Origin: JALOTE01 sp031422195
GTDB lineage: Bacteria > Pseudomonadota > Alphaproteobacteria > Rhizobiales > Rhizobiaceae
Direction: 5' to 3'
DNA: 9,127 nucleotides
NCBI GenBank assembly: GCA_031422195.1
Contig: JANOPZ010000126.1
Location: 1-9,127 of the forward strand
Program-made: the position numbers and the translations under genes
Notes under the pieces: model-generated
The model's input: the letters and a program-made list of their open reading frames with translations, nothing else
Databases searched by the model: none
Told to the model about the DNA's origin: nothing
Shown: piece after piece, positions 1 through 5,122 of the stretch
Layout of the letters: every line of letters begins with the position of its first letter
How positions within the stretch are numbered: the stretch's first letter is position 1

Positions 1-251
1 TTGGCATTTTTATTTATTTTATCAAACTGCAAACTTTCTACATCATGTAATTTGCCAACATAAAATCTTTCTTTAGAGTTAGGGTTAATTGTGAAAAGGT
101 AAACTGTGTCAACAGTTTTGATTGATGAATTTAATTTTCCAATTCCTCTTATGTAACCGTAATGATAACCGTCAAAAATAAATTTCGGATTAAACAACCA
201 ATCCTCATGAACAAAACCATGCTTTTGCTCAGAAGAAAACCTGACGACTCG
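1..251 (-). pseudogene. 5'-truncated fragment of an unidentified protein, continuing past the left edge
   Basis: An open frame of 83 codons runs from just after an in-frame TAG (252-254) to base 3 and leaves the window. The translation looks like real protein: residues 7-21 read SSEQKHGFVHEDWLF, followed by DGYHYGYIRGIGKL (about 27-40) and VYLFTINPNSKERFYVGKL (about 50-68). This is a mixed alpha/beta, aromatic-rich composition with no low-complexity bias. There is no ATG or GTG in the frame; the only TTG lies inside the conserved-looking HEDWLF stretch. I therefore read it as the remainder of a gene that has lost its 5' end. Base composition is far more AT-rich than the other genes here, which suggests transfer. 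The (G)HEDWLFN...DG.xYG pattern resembles uncharacterised bacterial proteins I vaguely associate with restriction-type loci, but I cannot name the family. No function is assigned. Confidence 0.55.
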
Positions 252-529
252 CTAACGCCAATTGCTGAGCCGCAAATGTTGAAACCAAACGATGAGCTAC
301 AATCAGAGGTCACACCAGAAGCCCCTCGCCGAAAACCATGAGCAAATCCCCAAGCCGTAAAAAGCAAAAGCCGGTCCAAACGAAGCTTTGGTTCCGTTCT
401 CGACAATGGCAGCTTTGCGCTGAAGATTGGACAGAGACGCAGCTATGAAAGCTCCCGAAAGCGGACGTTGTTTATAAGTTTGCATAACCGGTTTAAATCC
501 ACAAGTTCGTAGAGCGTTATGACTTTGGT
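252..529. other. Non-coding stretch downstream of hipA
   Basis: No convincing gene is present. The short frames on both strands have no good ribosome site and no recognisable protein character. Bases 411-469 match a second site in the window and are listed as a dispersed repeat. I see no hairpin plus T-tract that would serve as a hipA terminator on the minus strand. This appears to be the junction between the AT-rich truncated gene at the left and the hipBA module. Confidence 0.5.
411..469. repeat. Dispersed intergenic repeat, copy 1
   Basis: The block carries CTTTGCGCT at 414-422 and CCCGAAAGCGGAC at 454-466. The same two words recur in the same order at 3479-3487 and 3521-3533. The distance between them is 40 bp here and 42 bp there, with weaker matches between. 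Two exact words at near-constant spacing point to diverged copies of one element rather than chance. I associate similar CGAAAGCGGACATT-type words with repeated intergenic DNA in Roseobacter-group genomes, but that is recollection and not tested here. Confidence 0.5.
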
Positions 530-1870
530 CTATGCAGAAGCCAGTGCTTTTTCGAATGTTGCTTCCAGTAACTGCAATCTTGTCTCCATGGCTTTCGTTA
601 TGCTGATATGAATGCCTTCGGCAAAGTCAGATGGCATTTTGGCAAAAGTTTTCTCTGACACTTTTCCAGCCTTCTCGATAACTTGCGTTACAACTTGTTT
701 CATAATTGCAATGCCAAGGCCTGCCTCTTTGCCGGTCTCGATAAAATGTCTTCCGGTTATATTGACGATGTTGTATTTCCGGTTTTTTCCAACTGACATG
801 GCAAGTTTAAACTTGTTTTTTGGTATTTGTTTTTGATCCACAGCCGGTTGGGCTGAAAGGACATCATAGAATGGCGTCAGTGCATAGCGCCCTTCGGGCT
901 GAAGAAAAATACTATAATTCTTTCCATGACCATCAGTAGCGCCAATCAGCCAGTTTATAATCTGAGCCTTAAAGAAGTTGGCTTGATCCTGAAGGGGCAT
1001 ATCAGCTCCTCGTAGCAGTTTAAGGCCACCGGCAATTGTAGGGCCATTACTACTTTGATATTTCCGGGCAGACGGGATTCCCATTGCTTGGCAAAAATCC
1101 TCTTGTGGAAGGCGCAACAGCTGTGATCCTTCTCGCCGCAGGCGGTCAAAGCGTTTGACAGCTAAAACCCGCCGTTTGCCAAATGTGACAATTTCGGTCT
1201 CTGCAACGTCAAGGTCAAATCCGCGCATTATCTCTAGGCAATAGTGTTCGTTATCAACACTTGCTTCCATATCGATCATACCGAAAGCGGTTGGAATTTG
1301 CCCTAATTGGGGCTTTAGGATATGGGTTGTCGGTGTCGTGCCAATCGGGCGCATCCATTTGCCCTCATGGAATAGCAGTGCAGTTTTTTCCTGCGCGCCT
1401 GCTACTGAGATACGGAACTCCTCATCGGTGCTAATACCAAGCGGTGCCTGTGACAGGTTGGCTAAAATGCGCTCAATCTCTTCGTCGTCCACGGGGTTAC
1501 CGGCTATTTGAAATGATGTTTCGAATGGCATGCCATCAGGTAGAAACTGCATTGCACCGACACAATCACGCCCGATACTTTCAAGTAGGCTGTAATAGTC
1601 AGTGCCTTGTGCGCCAACGCGCTCGGCTACACGTTTGCGTACGCTCGGATTATCCGGAAGCAAATTATCGAACACTGCTATAACAGATGCACCGGTATGG
1701 GCGTTTTCTCTCATGGGGAGCGAAAGAGAAATTGCAAAACTTGGTTCCCAATCGAGCCAGCTTTGGTCATATCGAAACAGAATCGCCCCACTTACCTCTT
1801 TGATTAGGCGACCGACCAGCCGATTATTGATGAGCACATTAAGCGGTGCATGCTTCTTGCGTCGTCCCAT
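530..1870 (-). CDS. hipA: HipA-family serine/threonine kinase toxin
   Basis: This 446-residue protein matches the E. coli HipA layout (440 residues) along its length. HipA is a cytoplasmic PI3/4-kinase-fold toxin; in E. coli it phosphorylates glutamyl-tRNA synthetase, starves the ribosome and induces dormancy. Visible hallmarks are the P-loop ISVAGAQEKTALL (154-166), whose Ser155 corresponds to the autophosphorylated Ser150 of E. coli HipA; THILK with Lys186; SVDNEHYC (204-211); the RFDR and LRLPQEDFCQ segments (240-261); the catalytic loop ATDGHGKN with Asp313 and Asn318; and the metal-binding TPFYD with Asp336. All key residues are present, so the kinase should be active. The N-terminal subdomain (about 1-110) is included. 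The ATG shares one base with the hipB stop (TAATG) and has no strong ribosome site of its own, so translation is probably coupled to hipB. The target in this organism is not known. Confidence 0.95.
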   Translation of the reverse strand: MGRRKKHAPLNVLINNRLVGRLIKEVSGAILFRYDQSWLDWEPSFAISLSLPMRENAHTGASVIAVFDNLLPDNPSVRKRVAERVGAQGTDYYSLLESIGRDCVGAMQFLPDGMPFETSFQIAGNPVDDEEIERILANLSQAPLGISTDEEFRISVAGAQEKTALLFHEGKWMRPIGTTPTTHILKPQLGQIPTAFGMIDMEASVDNEHYCLEIMRGFDLDVAETEIVTFGKRRVLAVKRFDRLRREGSQLLRLPQEDFCQAMGIPSARKYQSSNGPTIAGGLKLLRGADMPLQDQANFFKAQIINWLIGATDGHGKNYSIFLQPEGRYALTPFYDVLSAQPAVDQKQIPKNKFKLAMSVGKNRKYNIVNITGRHFIETGKEAGLGIAIMKQVVTQVIEKAGKVSEKTFAKMPSDFAEGIHISITKAMETRLQLLEATFEKALASA

Positions 1871-2121
1871 TAAAATATATCTTCGATGTTTTTTTTGTTT
1901 TTGCTGAGCCTCGTTTCAACAACAATTTCAAGATTGAGTGCGGCCAGCAGTGAAAAGATCGTTGAAAGTTTCGCGCCATCTTGTCCGCTTTCGATGATGG
2001 AAATTTTTTCTTGGCGCAACCCGGCTAAACTTGCGAGCTCAGTTTGTGTGAGACCGAGTTGCTTACGGGTTCGTTGAATGACATGGCCCAGCTGTTTGGG
2101 CGATCTCGCTATGAGTGGCAT
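1870..2121 (-). CDS. hipB: HipB-like XRE-family antitoxin and autorepressor
   Basis: This is an 83-residue protein with a Cro/C1-type helix-turn-helix at about residues 12-65 (LGLTQTELASLAGLRQEKIS forms the core of the HTH). It is close in length to E. coli HipB (88 residues). It should dimerise, bind and neutralise HipA, and repress the hipBA promoter, with HipA as co-repressor. The C-terminus is short and charged (SKNKKNIEDIF), as in HipB-type proteins whose tail is flexible and exposed to proteases. The ATG is preceded by AGGAG six bases upstream. The stop overlaps the hipA start by one base. Three inverted-repeat operators lie directly upstream (2137-2213). Gene order (antitoxin first), size and overlap are those of a classical hipBA operon. 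Confidence 0.93.
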   Translation of the reverse strand: MPLIARSPKQLGHVIQRTRKQLGLTQTELASLAGLRQEKISIIESGQDGAKLSTIFSLLAALNLEIVVETRLSKNKKNIEDIF

Positions 2122-2136
2122 AGATTTCTCCTGCGA

Positions 2137-2213
2137 ATTTTATGCAGTTACCCGCATAAAATAGCAATATGCGATTTACAGCATATAAGGCAGTTATCTG
2201 AATTTTAGCATAA
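2137..2213. promoter_or_regulatory. Three tandem HipB-type operators in the hipBA promoter
   Basis: Three inverted repeats share one architecture. O1 (2137-2162) is ATTTTATGC-N8-GCATAAAAT, with perfect 9-bp arms. O2 (2167-2186) is ATATGC-N8-GCATAT, perfect 6-bp arms. O3 (2194-2213) is TTATCT-N8-GCATAA, with two mismatches in one arm. Their centres are at 2149.5, 2176.5 and 2203.5, exactly 27 bp apart. The E. coli HipB operator is TATCC-N8-GGATA, so the conserved 8-base gap fits HipB recognition with a changed half-site (TTATGC). The array covers the region 16-92 bases upstream of the hipB ATG, where the promoter must lie. I could not choose a convincing -35/-10 pair inside it because the repeats themselves are AT-rich. 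Confidence 0.85.
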
Positions 2214-2350
2214 AATAGTTAACCGAGGGGGTGGCTGGCTCTTACACTATAAATGTCTGAAACTCGCCTAAATTAAACGCGATGTATCACAATAAAAACG
2301 CCACGACACAGAGGGCAACACAATGGATATTGAACAAAAAATAGCTCTTT

Positions 2351-2397
2351 AAAAAAGACTTTGCGCTTAATTACGGTCATCTGACCGCAATTAAGCG
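2351..2397 (-). terminator. Inverted repeat with T-tract downstream of the PIN toxin gene
   Basis: Arms at 2364-2379 and 2382-2397 (CGCTTAATTACGGTCA against TGACCGCAATTAAGCG) pair over 16 bp with a single A/C mismatch. That position becomes a G-U pair in the minus-strand RNA. The minus-strand transcript then reads CAAAGTC followed by six T (2356-2351). The position, 77-123 bases after the PIN gene stop, and the orientation fit an intrinsic terminator. The T-tract begins seven bases after the stem, further than in an ideal terminator. The two-base gap between the arms means the top pairs must open to form a loop. Confidence 0.55.
2357..2371 (+). repeat. 15-bp direct repeat, left copy
   Basis: GACTTTGCGCTTAAT here is identical to 3477-3491. 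The two copies lie outside the PIN/ribbon-helix-helix module, 1120 bp apart, and enclose it completely. The match does not extend on either side. This copy overlaps the outer part of the terminator-like inverted repeat. Confidence 0.8.
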
Positions 2398-2473
2398 GCC
2401 GTCAACTGACATTACAAGATCGCGACATACTGTTTGTTCAAATTTGCAATTGGCACTATGGGCGCCAGCGCGT

Positions 2474-3031
2474 TTATAGGCCTGCCCGCTTTTCTTGATA
2501 GGGCCGGTCAACAAGCAACGCTTTCACACCTTCGCGTCCGTTTGCCCTCATTTTACCTAAAGCTTCGTCGGCACTTCTGATGATACCGCTTCGTTCCAAC
2601 CCAACCAAGAAACCAAAGGTTGTTACGGAATGGACAGGATACTTACCAAAAAACGAAGGTTCAACAAATCGGTCTTCCTCGAAAATGAAAAGGTAGGGTG
2701 AAGGCTCGACATAGCCTTCAGAAACCGCTTCGAATATCGTAGCTTCACCAATGTTTTTGCGCTGGCGTTTTGTAGGCGCGTTAGCCTTTTCTTTGACAAT
2801 TCTTTCCTGCCCTAAATCGGTTTCAACGATTGAAATCATCGTGGGGTTAGCTGCAATCCAATCGCCAATCTCTTTCGAAGTTTGACTACCGCTCCTTGTT
2901 GCTTCCCATTCGATGTAATCTGTCAGGATAACCGGCAACCCGGCTGCTAAAATCAAATCCAAGCCTCCAGCCCCAAGCGCAACAAACGAAAATAGTGGCG
3001 ATGCATCCGGTAGAATGATGTTAGTTCTCAT
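2474..3031 (-). CDS. PIN-domain toxin (DUF3368-like)
   Basis: This 185-residue protein has the PIN ribonuclease pattern. The first acidic residue is Asp9 in ILPDASPLFSF, followed by hydrophobic strands and DYIEWEA with Glu41/Glu43. NIGEATIFEAV has Glu97, at the GEA position typical of the family, and FEEDRFVE has Glu119/Asp120. The C-terminal SVTTFGFLVGLERSGII (135-151) resembles the GTLGLLxxAKxxGLI segment of DUF3368 PIN proteins. Such proteins are metal-dependent RNases acting as type II toxins. Two ATG codons are adjacent (3034, 3031); GGAGG at 3042-3038 sits six bases from the second, so 3031 is preferred. The start lies inside the 3' end of the antitoxin gene, an 11-base overlap typical of a translationally coupled pair. 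A longer upstream frame exists but has no ribosome site. The fold call is sound; the exact RNA target is unknown. Confidence 0.82.
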   Translation of the reverse strand: MRTNIILPDASPLFSFVALGAGGLDLILAAGLPVILTDYIEWEATRSGSQTSKEIGDWIAANPTMISIVETDLGQERIVKEKANAPTKRQRKNIGEATIFEAVSEGYVEPSPYLFIFEEDRFVEPSFFGKYPVHSVTTFGFLVGLERSGIIRSADEALGKMRANGREGVKALLVDRPYQEKRAGL

Positions 3032-3389
3032 CATAAGCCTCCGCGATAACCAACTCAACGAGCTTTCCCTCGTCAATGGCTGCCAGCCGATCAGGTTCGG
3101 GCCAAGAAAGTTCGCTATTGTTCATCAATTCTGCAAATACATCGTATTGATCGACTCGAAGCCCCAACAGATCAAAAGATTCGCGCTTGCCAACACGACG
3201 TTCCGAATAATCTCTAAGAATTTTCTGTGTCTCTTGGTAATCAGGAACCCTTGATACGTCGCCTTTCCACTCAAGCTTTTCTGATAACAAGGATCTGACC
3301 AAGTCACTAACAGTCGTATCGTGTTTCAACGCGAACGATTTTGCTTCACGCAGCAAATCACTATTGATGTTCATTGTGAACTGTTTCAT
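3021..3389 (-). CDS. Ribbon-helix-helix antitoxin with a UPF0175-like C-terminal segment
   Basis: This 122-residue protein lies directly upstream of the PIN gene and overlaps its start by 11 bases. Residues 2-40 (KQFTMNINSDLLREAKSFA, then TTVSDLVRSLLSEKL) form a ribbon-helix-helix DNA-binding unit of the DUF6364 kind: a short beta strand and two helices. The middle (41-63) is polar and probably flexible. Residues 64-92 (RRVGKRESFDLLGL, then DQYDVFAELMNN) resemble the 'S.GKAAELLGIS..EF..LL' helix-turn-helix of UPF0175 antitoxins, which usually partner DUF3368 PIN toxins. The acidic tail likely contacts the toxin. Expected roles are to neutralise the PIN protein and repress its own promoter. 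The start at 3389 has only a weak upstream GAG; an ATG at 3374 would remove the first strand and is less likely. Confidence 0.75.
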   Translation of the reverse strand: MKQFTMNINSDLLREAKSFALKHDTTVSDLVRSLLSEKLEWKGDVSRVPDYQETQKILRDYSERRVGKRESFDLLGLRVDQYDVFAELMNNSELSWPEPDRLAAIDEGKLVELVIAEAYDEN

Positions 3390-3402
3390 GTCACAGATCT
3401 CG

Positions 3403-3449
3403 GTATGTAGATACAGCTATACATATGCATAATTAGAGCGGAAAAACAA
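3403..3449 (-). promoter_or_regulatory. Probable promoter/operator region of the antitoxin-PIN operon
   Basis: This AT-rich stretch directly upstream of the antitoxin ATG contains repeated GTAT/ATAC half-sites: GTAT at 3403-3406, ATAC at 3411-3414 and ATAC at 3418-3421. It also has the small palindrome TGTA-GA-TACA at 3406-3415 and ATATGCAT at 3423-3430. Short, closely spaced half-sites of this kind are what ribbon-helix-helix autorepressors bind. TTGTTT (minus strand, 3449-3444) could be a -35 element, but the -10 match is weak, so no exact promoter is claimed. Confidence 0.35.
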
Positions 3450-3475
3450 GCTTTTCAAAATTAAGACCCGCCCGT

Positions 3476-3537
3476 CGACTTTGCGCTTAATGGCAGATGA
3501 TAACGTTGGCGTGAGCAATGCCCGAAAGCGGACATTC
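3476..3537. repeat. Dispersed intergenic repeat, copy 2, including the right 15-bp direct repeat
   Basis: CTTTGCGCT (3479-3487) and CCCGAAAGCGGAC (3521-3533) match copy 1 at 411-469 with nearly the same internal distance. Its left end is GACTTTGCGCTTAAT (3477-3491), identical to 2357-2371 on the other side of the PIN module. The GCGGA-CAT-TCCGC palindrome at 3528-3540 overlaps its right end. The 15-bp flanking repeat is therefore part of the dispersed element. Confidence 0.5.
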
Positions 3538-3541
3538 CGCC

Positions 3542-3756
3542 GTTGCCAAATTGGGCGCTTTACACTGCCGTTTCAAAGGTAATGATGTTAAAAGTGCTTG
3601 TTGGCGCATGTTGGCAATTAAATACGAACTCACAGGTCTCCAGCAAGTCTGGTGCAACTCACTCTTTTCGATTTCGCTTTTCCAGTCCAAGCTCAAAACC
3701 CTTGTGGCATGATACGAAATTTCACCATGTTCGGACTAGGTTTTGAAACTGTGTCC
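3542..3756. other. Intergenic stretch without a recognisable gene
   Basis: Open frames here are short, lie opposite one another and have no convincing ribosome sites or protein character. An 8-bp inverted pair (TCAAAACC 3693-3700, GGTTTTGA 3739-3746) is separated by 38 bases and is probably unimportant. Together with the repeat to its left, this is the junction between the toxin-antitoxin region and the transport operon. Confidence 0.5.
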
Positions 3757-3883
3757 GCCGGGCACGGGAGGCGGAGGGAGTGCCCGGCAGGGTAACGTCG
3801 CTTACGACGTCGCGCACATGACGTGGAACGGGAGTTTCCACGCCATATTTTGGGTTGGGCCCGCGTTAGCAGCGCCCCCAACC
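3757..3883 (-). ncRNA. Four-hairpin structured 3' region of the transport operon
   Basis: Four inverted repeats follow the binding-protein stop codon without interruption. In minus-strand order they are: 3883-3853 (GGTTGGG/CCCAACC with an inner CGC/GCG, one base after the stop codon); 3842-3822 (CGTGGAA, loop ACTCCCG, TTCCACG); 3810-3795 (ACGTCG, loop TAAG, CGACGT); and 3788-3757 (GCCGGGCAC, 14-base loop TCCCTCCGCCTCCC, GTGCCCGGC, perfect 9-bp stem). None is followed by a T-tract, so this is not an ordinary intrinsic terminator. The C-rich loops contain CCTCC cores complementary to Shine-Dalgarno sites. This recalls the Rhodobacteraceae 'cuckoo'/CcsR small RNAs, which expose CCUCCUCCC-like loops, but the match is not exact. 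It could be a 3'UTR-derived small RNA, an mRNA-stabilising 3' end or a processing site. Confidence 0.45.
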
Positions 3884-3884
3884 A

Positions 3885-5045
3885 TTAGTTGATAACGTTG
3901 CTGTAGAACTTTGCTTCCAAATCAGCCATGTCGATTGCGGCCAAATCTTCAGGCAATGTATAGGCGTCGGCATCGGCATGAACTTTGGCCATGTCGAACC
4001 CATTTGCGTCGGCGATGTAGTCGTTCGTAACATAGCGAGCGGTGTCGATATCAATGCTGGACATGCCAATATCCTTGAGTATCTTGAAGAATTTGTCCCA
4101 AGCTGGAACATCGTGCTCGCCCCAACCCGCGCGTTTGGACATATTACCCTTGAAGGTACGGTGGATCTGCATGAGGCTTTCAGTGCCCGCGCGTGGCCCG
4201 TAATTCGCACGGGTTGTTGGCAGCGCTTTGAATACAATTTCCGCAGCAGCACGCGGGTTACGATCGGCAAATTCGCTGCCCATGGCCCAGCCGCGCAAGT
4301 ACTTTTGCAGAAAGACCAGCCGTTCTGGATCCTCTAAATCTGACCGGCGCACTACCAGCGAGTTAGACGGCAAAGGCGAGCCGCGCATTCCCAGCCAGTA
4401 GTCGAAGTCAAGACCCTTTGCGCCAAGGTCCGCGCGCAGACCTTCCCATGCAAGGCACGCATCGCCCTGGCCGCCCGCAAGTGCTGTAGTCCACGTTGGC
4501 CAGCCCGCCTCGACATAGGTGATCTTTTTCGGATCAACCCCGACAGCGGCAAACATGGGGTCCGCGATGGCTTGCCAAGCCGCCGAACCAAGCAAAACGG
4601 TTTTACCTTCAAGGCCCTTGAGATCGGTCATGCCTTCGCCTTTACGGAAGGCAATGTTGAACAGATCAAGGTAACCACTGCCGAAAACCGACACCAGGTC
4701 CATGCCGTTGTTCACGGCAAAGGAGAGAACGCCTGGTGACGGAAAGCCAATATCGGCCTGCTCGACGGCCACGAATTTCACCACGGCGGTACCGTCCGAA
4801 GGCCCAGGCTCCATTGAGGTTTCAACGCCAAGATCACCGAAGTAGCCCATTTCTTTGGCTACCCAATAGGGGTAATCATCCATCACTTCGATCGTGCCGC
4901 GTAGCGAAATCCAAGTGAATTTTTCAAAAGCCTTTGCAAGGGCTGCGCCAGGTGCCAGCAGGCCGCCGCCAAGGATAGTGGTCGTGACCAGTCCTCCGGC
5001 CCCCACCTGCAACAGACGGCGTCTTGTGATCGTATTGGCTGTCAT
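3885..5045 (-). CDS. NMT1/THI5-like (NitT/TauT-type) ABC substrate-binding protein, Tat-exported
   Basis: This 386-residue periplasmic binding protein captures the substrate and delivers it to the permease. The N-terminus has a twin-arginine signal: TITRRRLLQVGAGG (5-18), a hydrophobic stretch to about residue 34, and a cleavage site after ALA (35-37) or AKA (37-39). The mature part has the family pattern: WISLRGTIEVMDDYPYWVAKE (a strand and helix near the ligand site), then YFGDLGVETSMEPGPSDG, the QADIGFPSPG segment, LEGKTVLLGS and a lobe II around AGWPTWTTALAGGQGDACLAWEG. Family members bind nitrate, taurine, sulfonates, pyrimidine thiamine precursors and other compounds; the substrate is not predictable here. 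The ATG at 5045 is chosen because GGAGG lies seven bases upstream and the Tat signal begins there; the frame stays open further upstream but without protein character. It is the last gene of the operon. Confidence 0.9.
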   Translation of the reverse strand: MTANTITRRRLLQVGAGGLVTTTILGGGLLAPGAALAKAFEKFTWISLRGTIEVMDDYPYWVAKEMGYFGDLGVETSMEPGPSDGTAVVKFVAVEQADIGFPSPGVLSFAVNNGMDLVSVFGSGYLDLFNIAFRKGEGMTDLKGLEGKTVLLGSAAWQAIADPMFAAVGVDPKKITYVEAGWPTWTTALAGGQGDACLAWEGLRADLGAKGLDFDYWLGMRGSPLPSNSLVVRRSDLEDPERLVFLQKYLRGWAMGSEFADRNPRAAAEIVFKALPTTRANYGPRAGTESLMQIHRTFKGNMSKRAGWGEHDVPAWDKFFKILKDIGMSSIDIDTARYVTNDYIADANGFDMAKVHADADAYTLPEDLAAIDMADLEAKFYSNVIN

Positions 5046-5066
5046 AGTGTTTCCTCCCATCGTGTG

Positions 5067-5116
5067 TTCAACCGCATGTGTTGAATGAAACGGGCAAGAT
5101 GCGGATGTCTTGCCCG
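5067..5116 (-). promoter_or_regulatory. Two intercistronic hairpins between permease and binding-protein genes
   Basis: In the 77-base gap, arms CGGGCAAGA (5091-5099) and TCTTGCCCG (5108-5116) form a perfect 9-bp stem with an 8-base loop. TTCAAC (5067-5072) and GTTGAA (5080-5085) form a second, smaller hairpin with a 7-base loop. On the minus strand the first stem is followed by TTTCATT, too short a T-run for efficient termination. Such structures in transport operons commonly act as partial terminators or protect the mRNA of the binding-protein gene, which is needed in excess. Which applies here is inferred, not shown. Confidence 0.6.
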
Positions 5117-5122
5117 GATTTC

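Larger units (their letters stand above)
2323..2476 (+). pseudogene. Possible decayed short reading frame
   Basis: On the plus strand, ATG at 2323 follows GAGGG by nine bases and encodes MDIEQKIAL before TAA at 2350-2352. One frame over, from 2345, the sequence stays open to TAG at 2474-2476, reading LFKKDFALNYGHLTAIKRP and onward. Removing one T from the TTT at 2348-2350 would join the two into a protein of about 50 residues. This may be the remnant of a gene interrupted by the neighbouring toxin-antitoxin insertion, or coincidence. The open segment overlaps the terminator-like inverted repeat, which argues against coding. I do not recognise the sequence. Confidence 0.15.

Noticed and set aside
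149..485. Short minus-strand frames of 85 and 60 codons downstream of hipA
   Set aside because: No ribosome sites or protein-like character. One overlaps the real AT-rich frame at 1-251 out of phase and the other crosses a dispersed repeat.
3693..3881. A 62-codon minus-strand frame after the binding-protein gene
   Set aside because: It coincides with the hairpin cluster, and its Arg-rich sequence is what GC-rich inverted repeats would produce.
3757..3883. The hairpin cluster as an integron attC site or part of a group II intron
   Set aside because: No attC core sites with the RYYYAAC/GTTRRRY pattern and no intron domain V or flanking reverse transcriptase could be seen.
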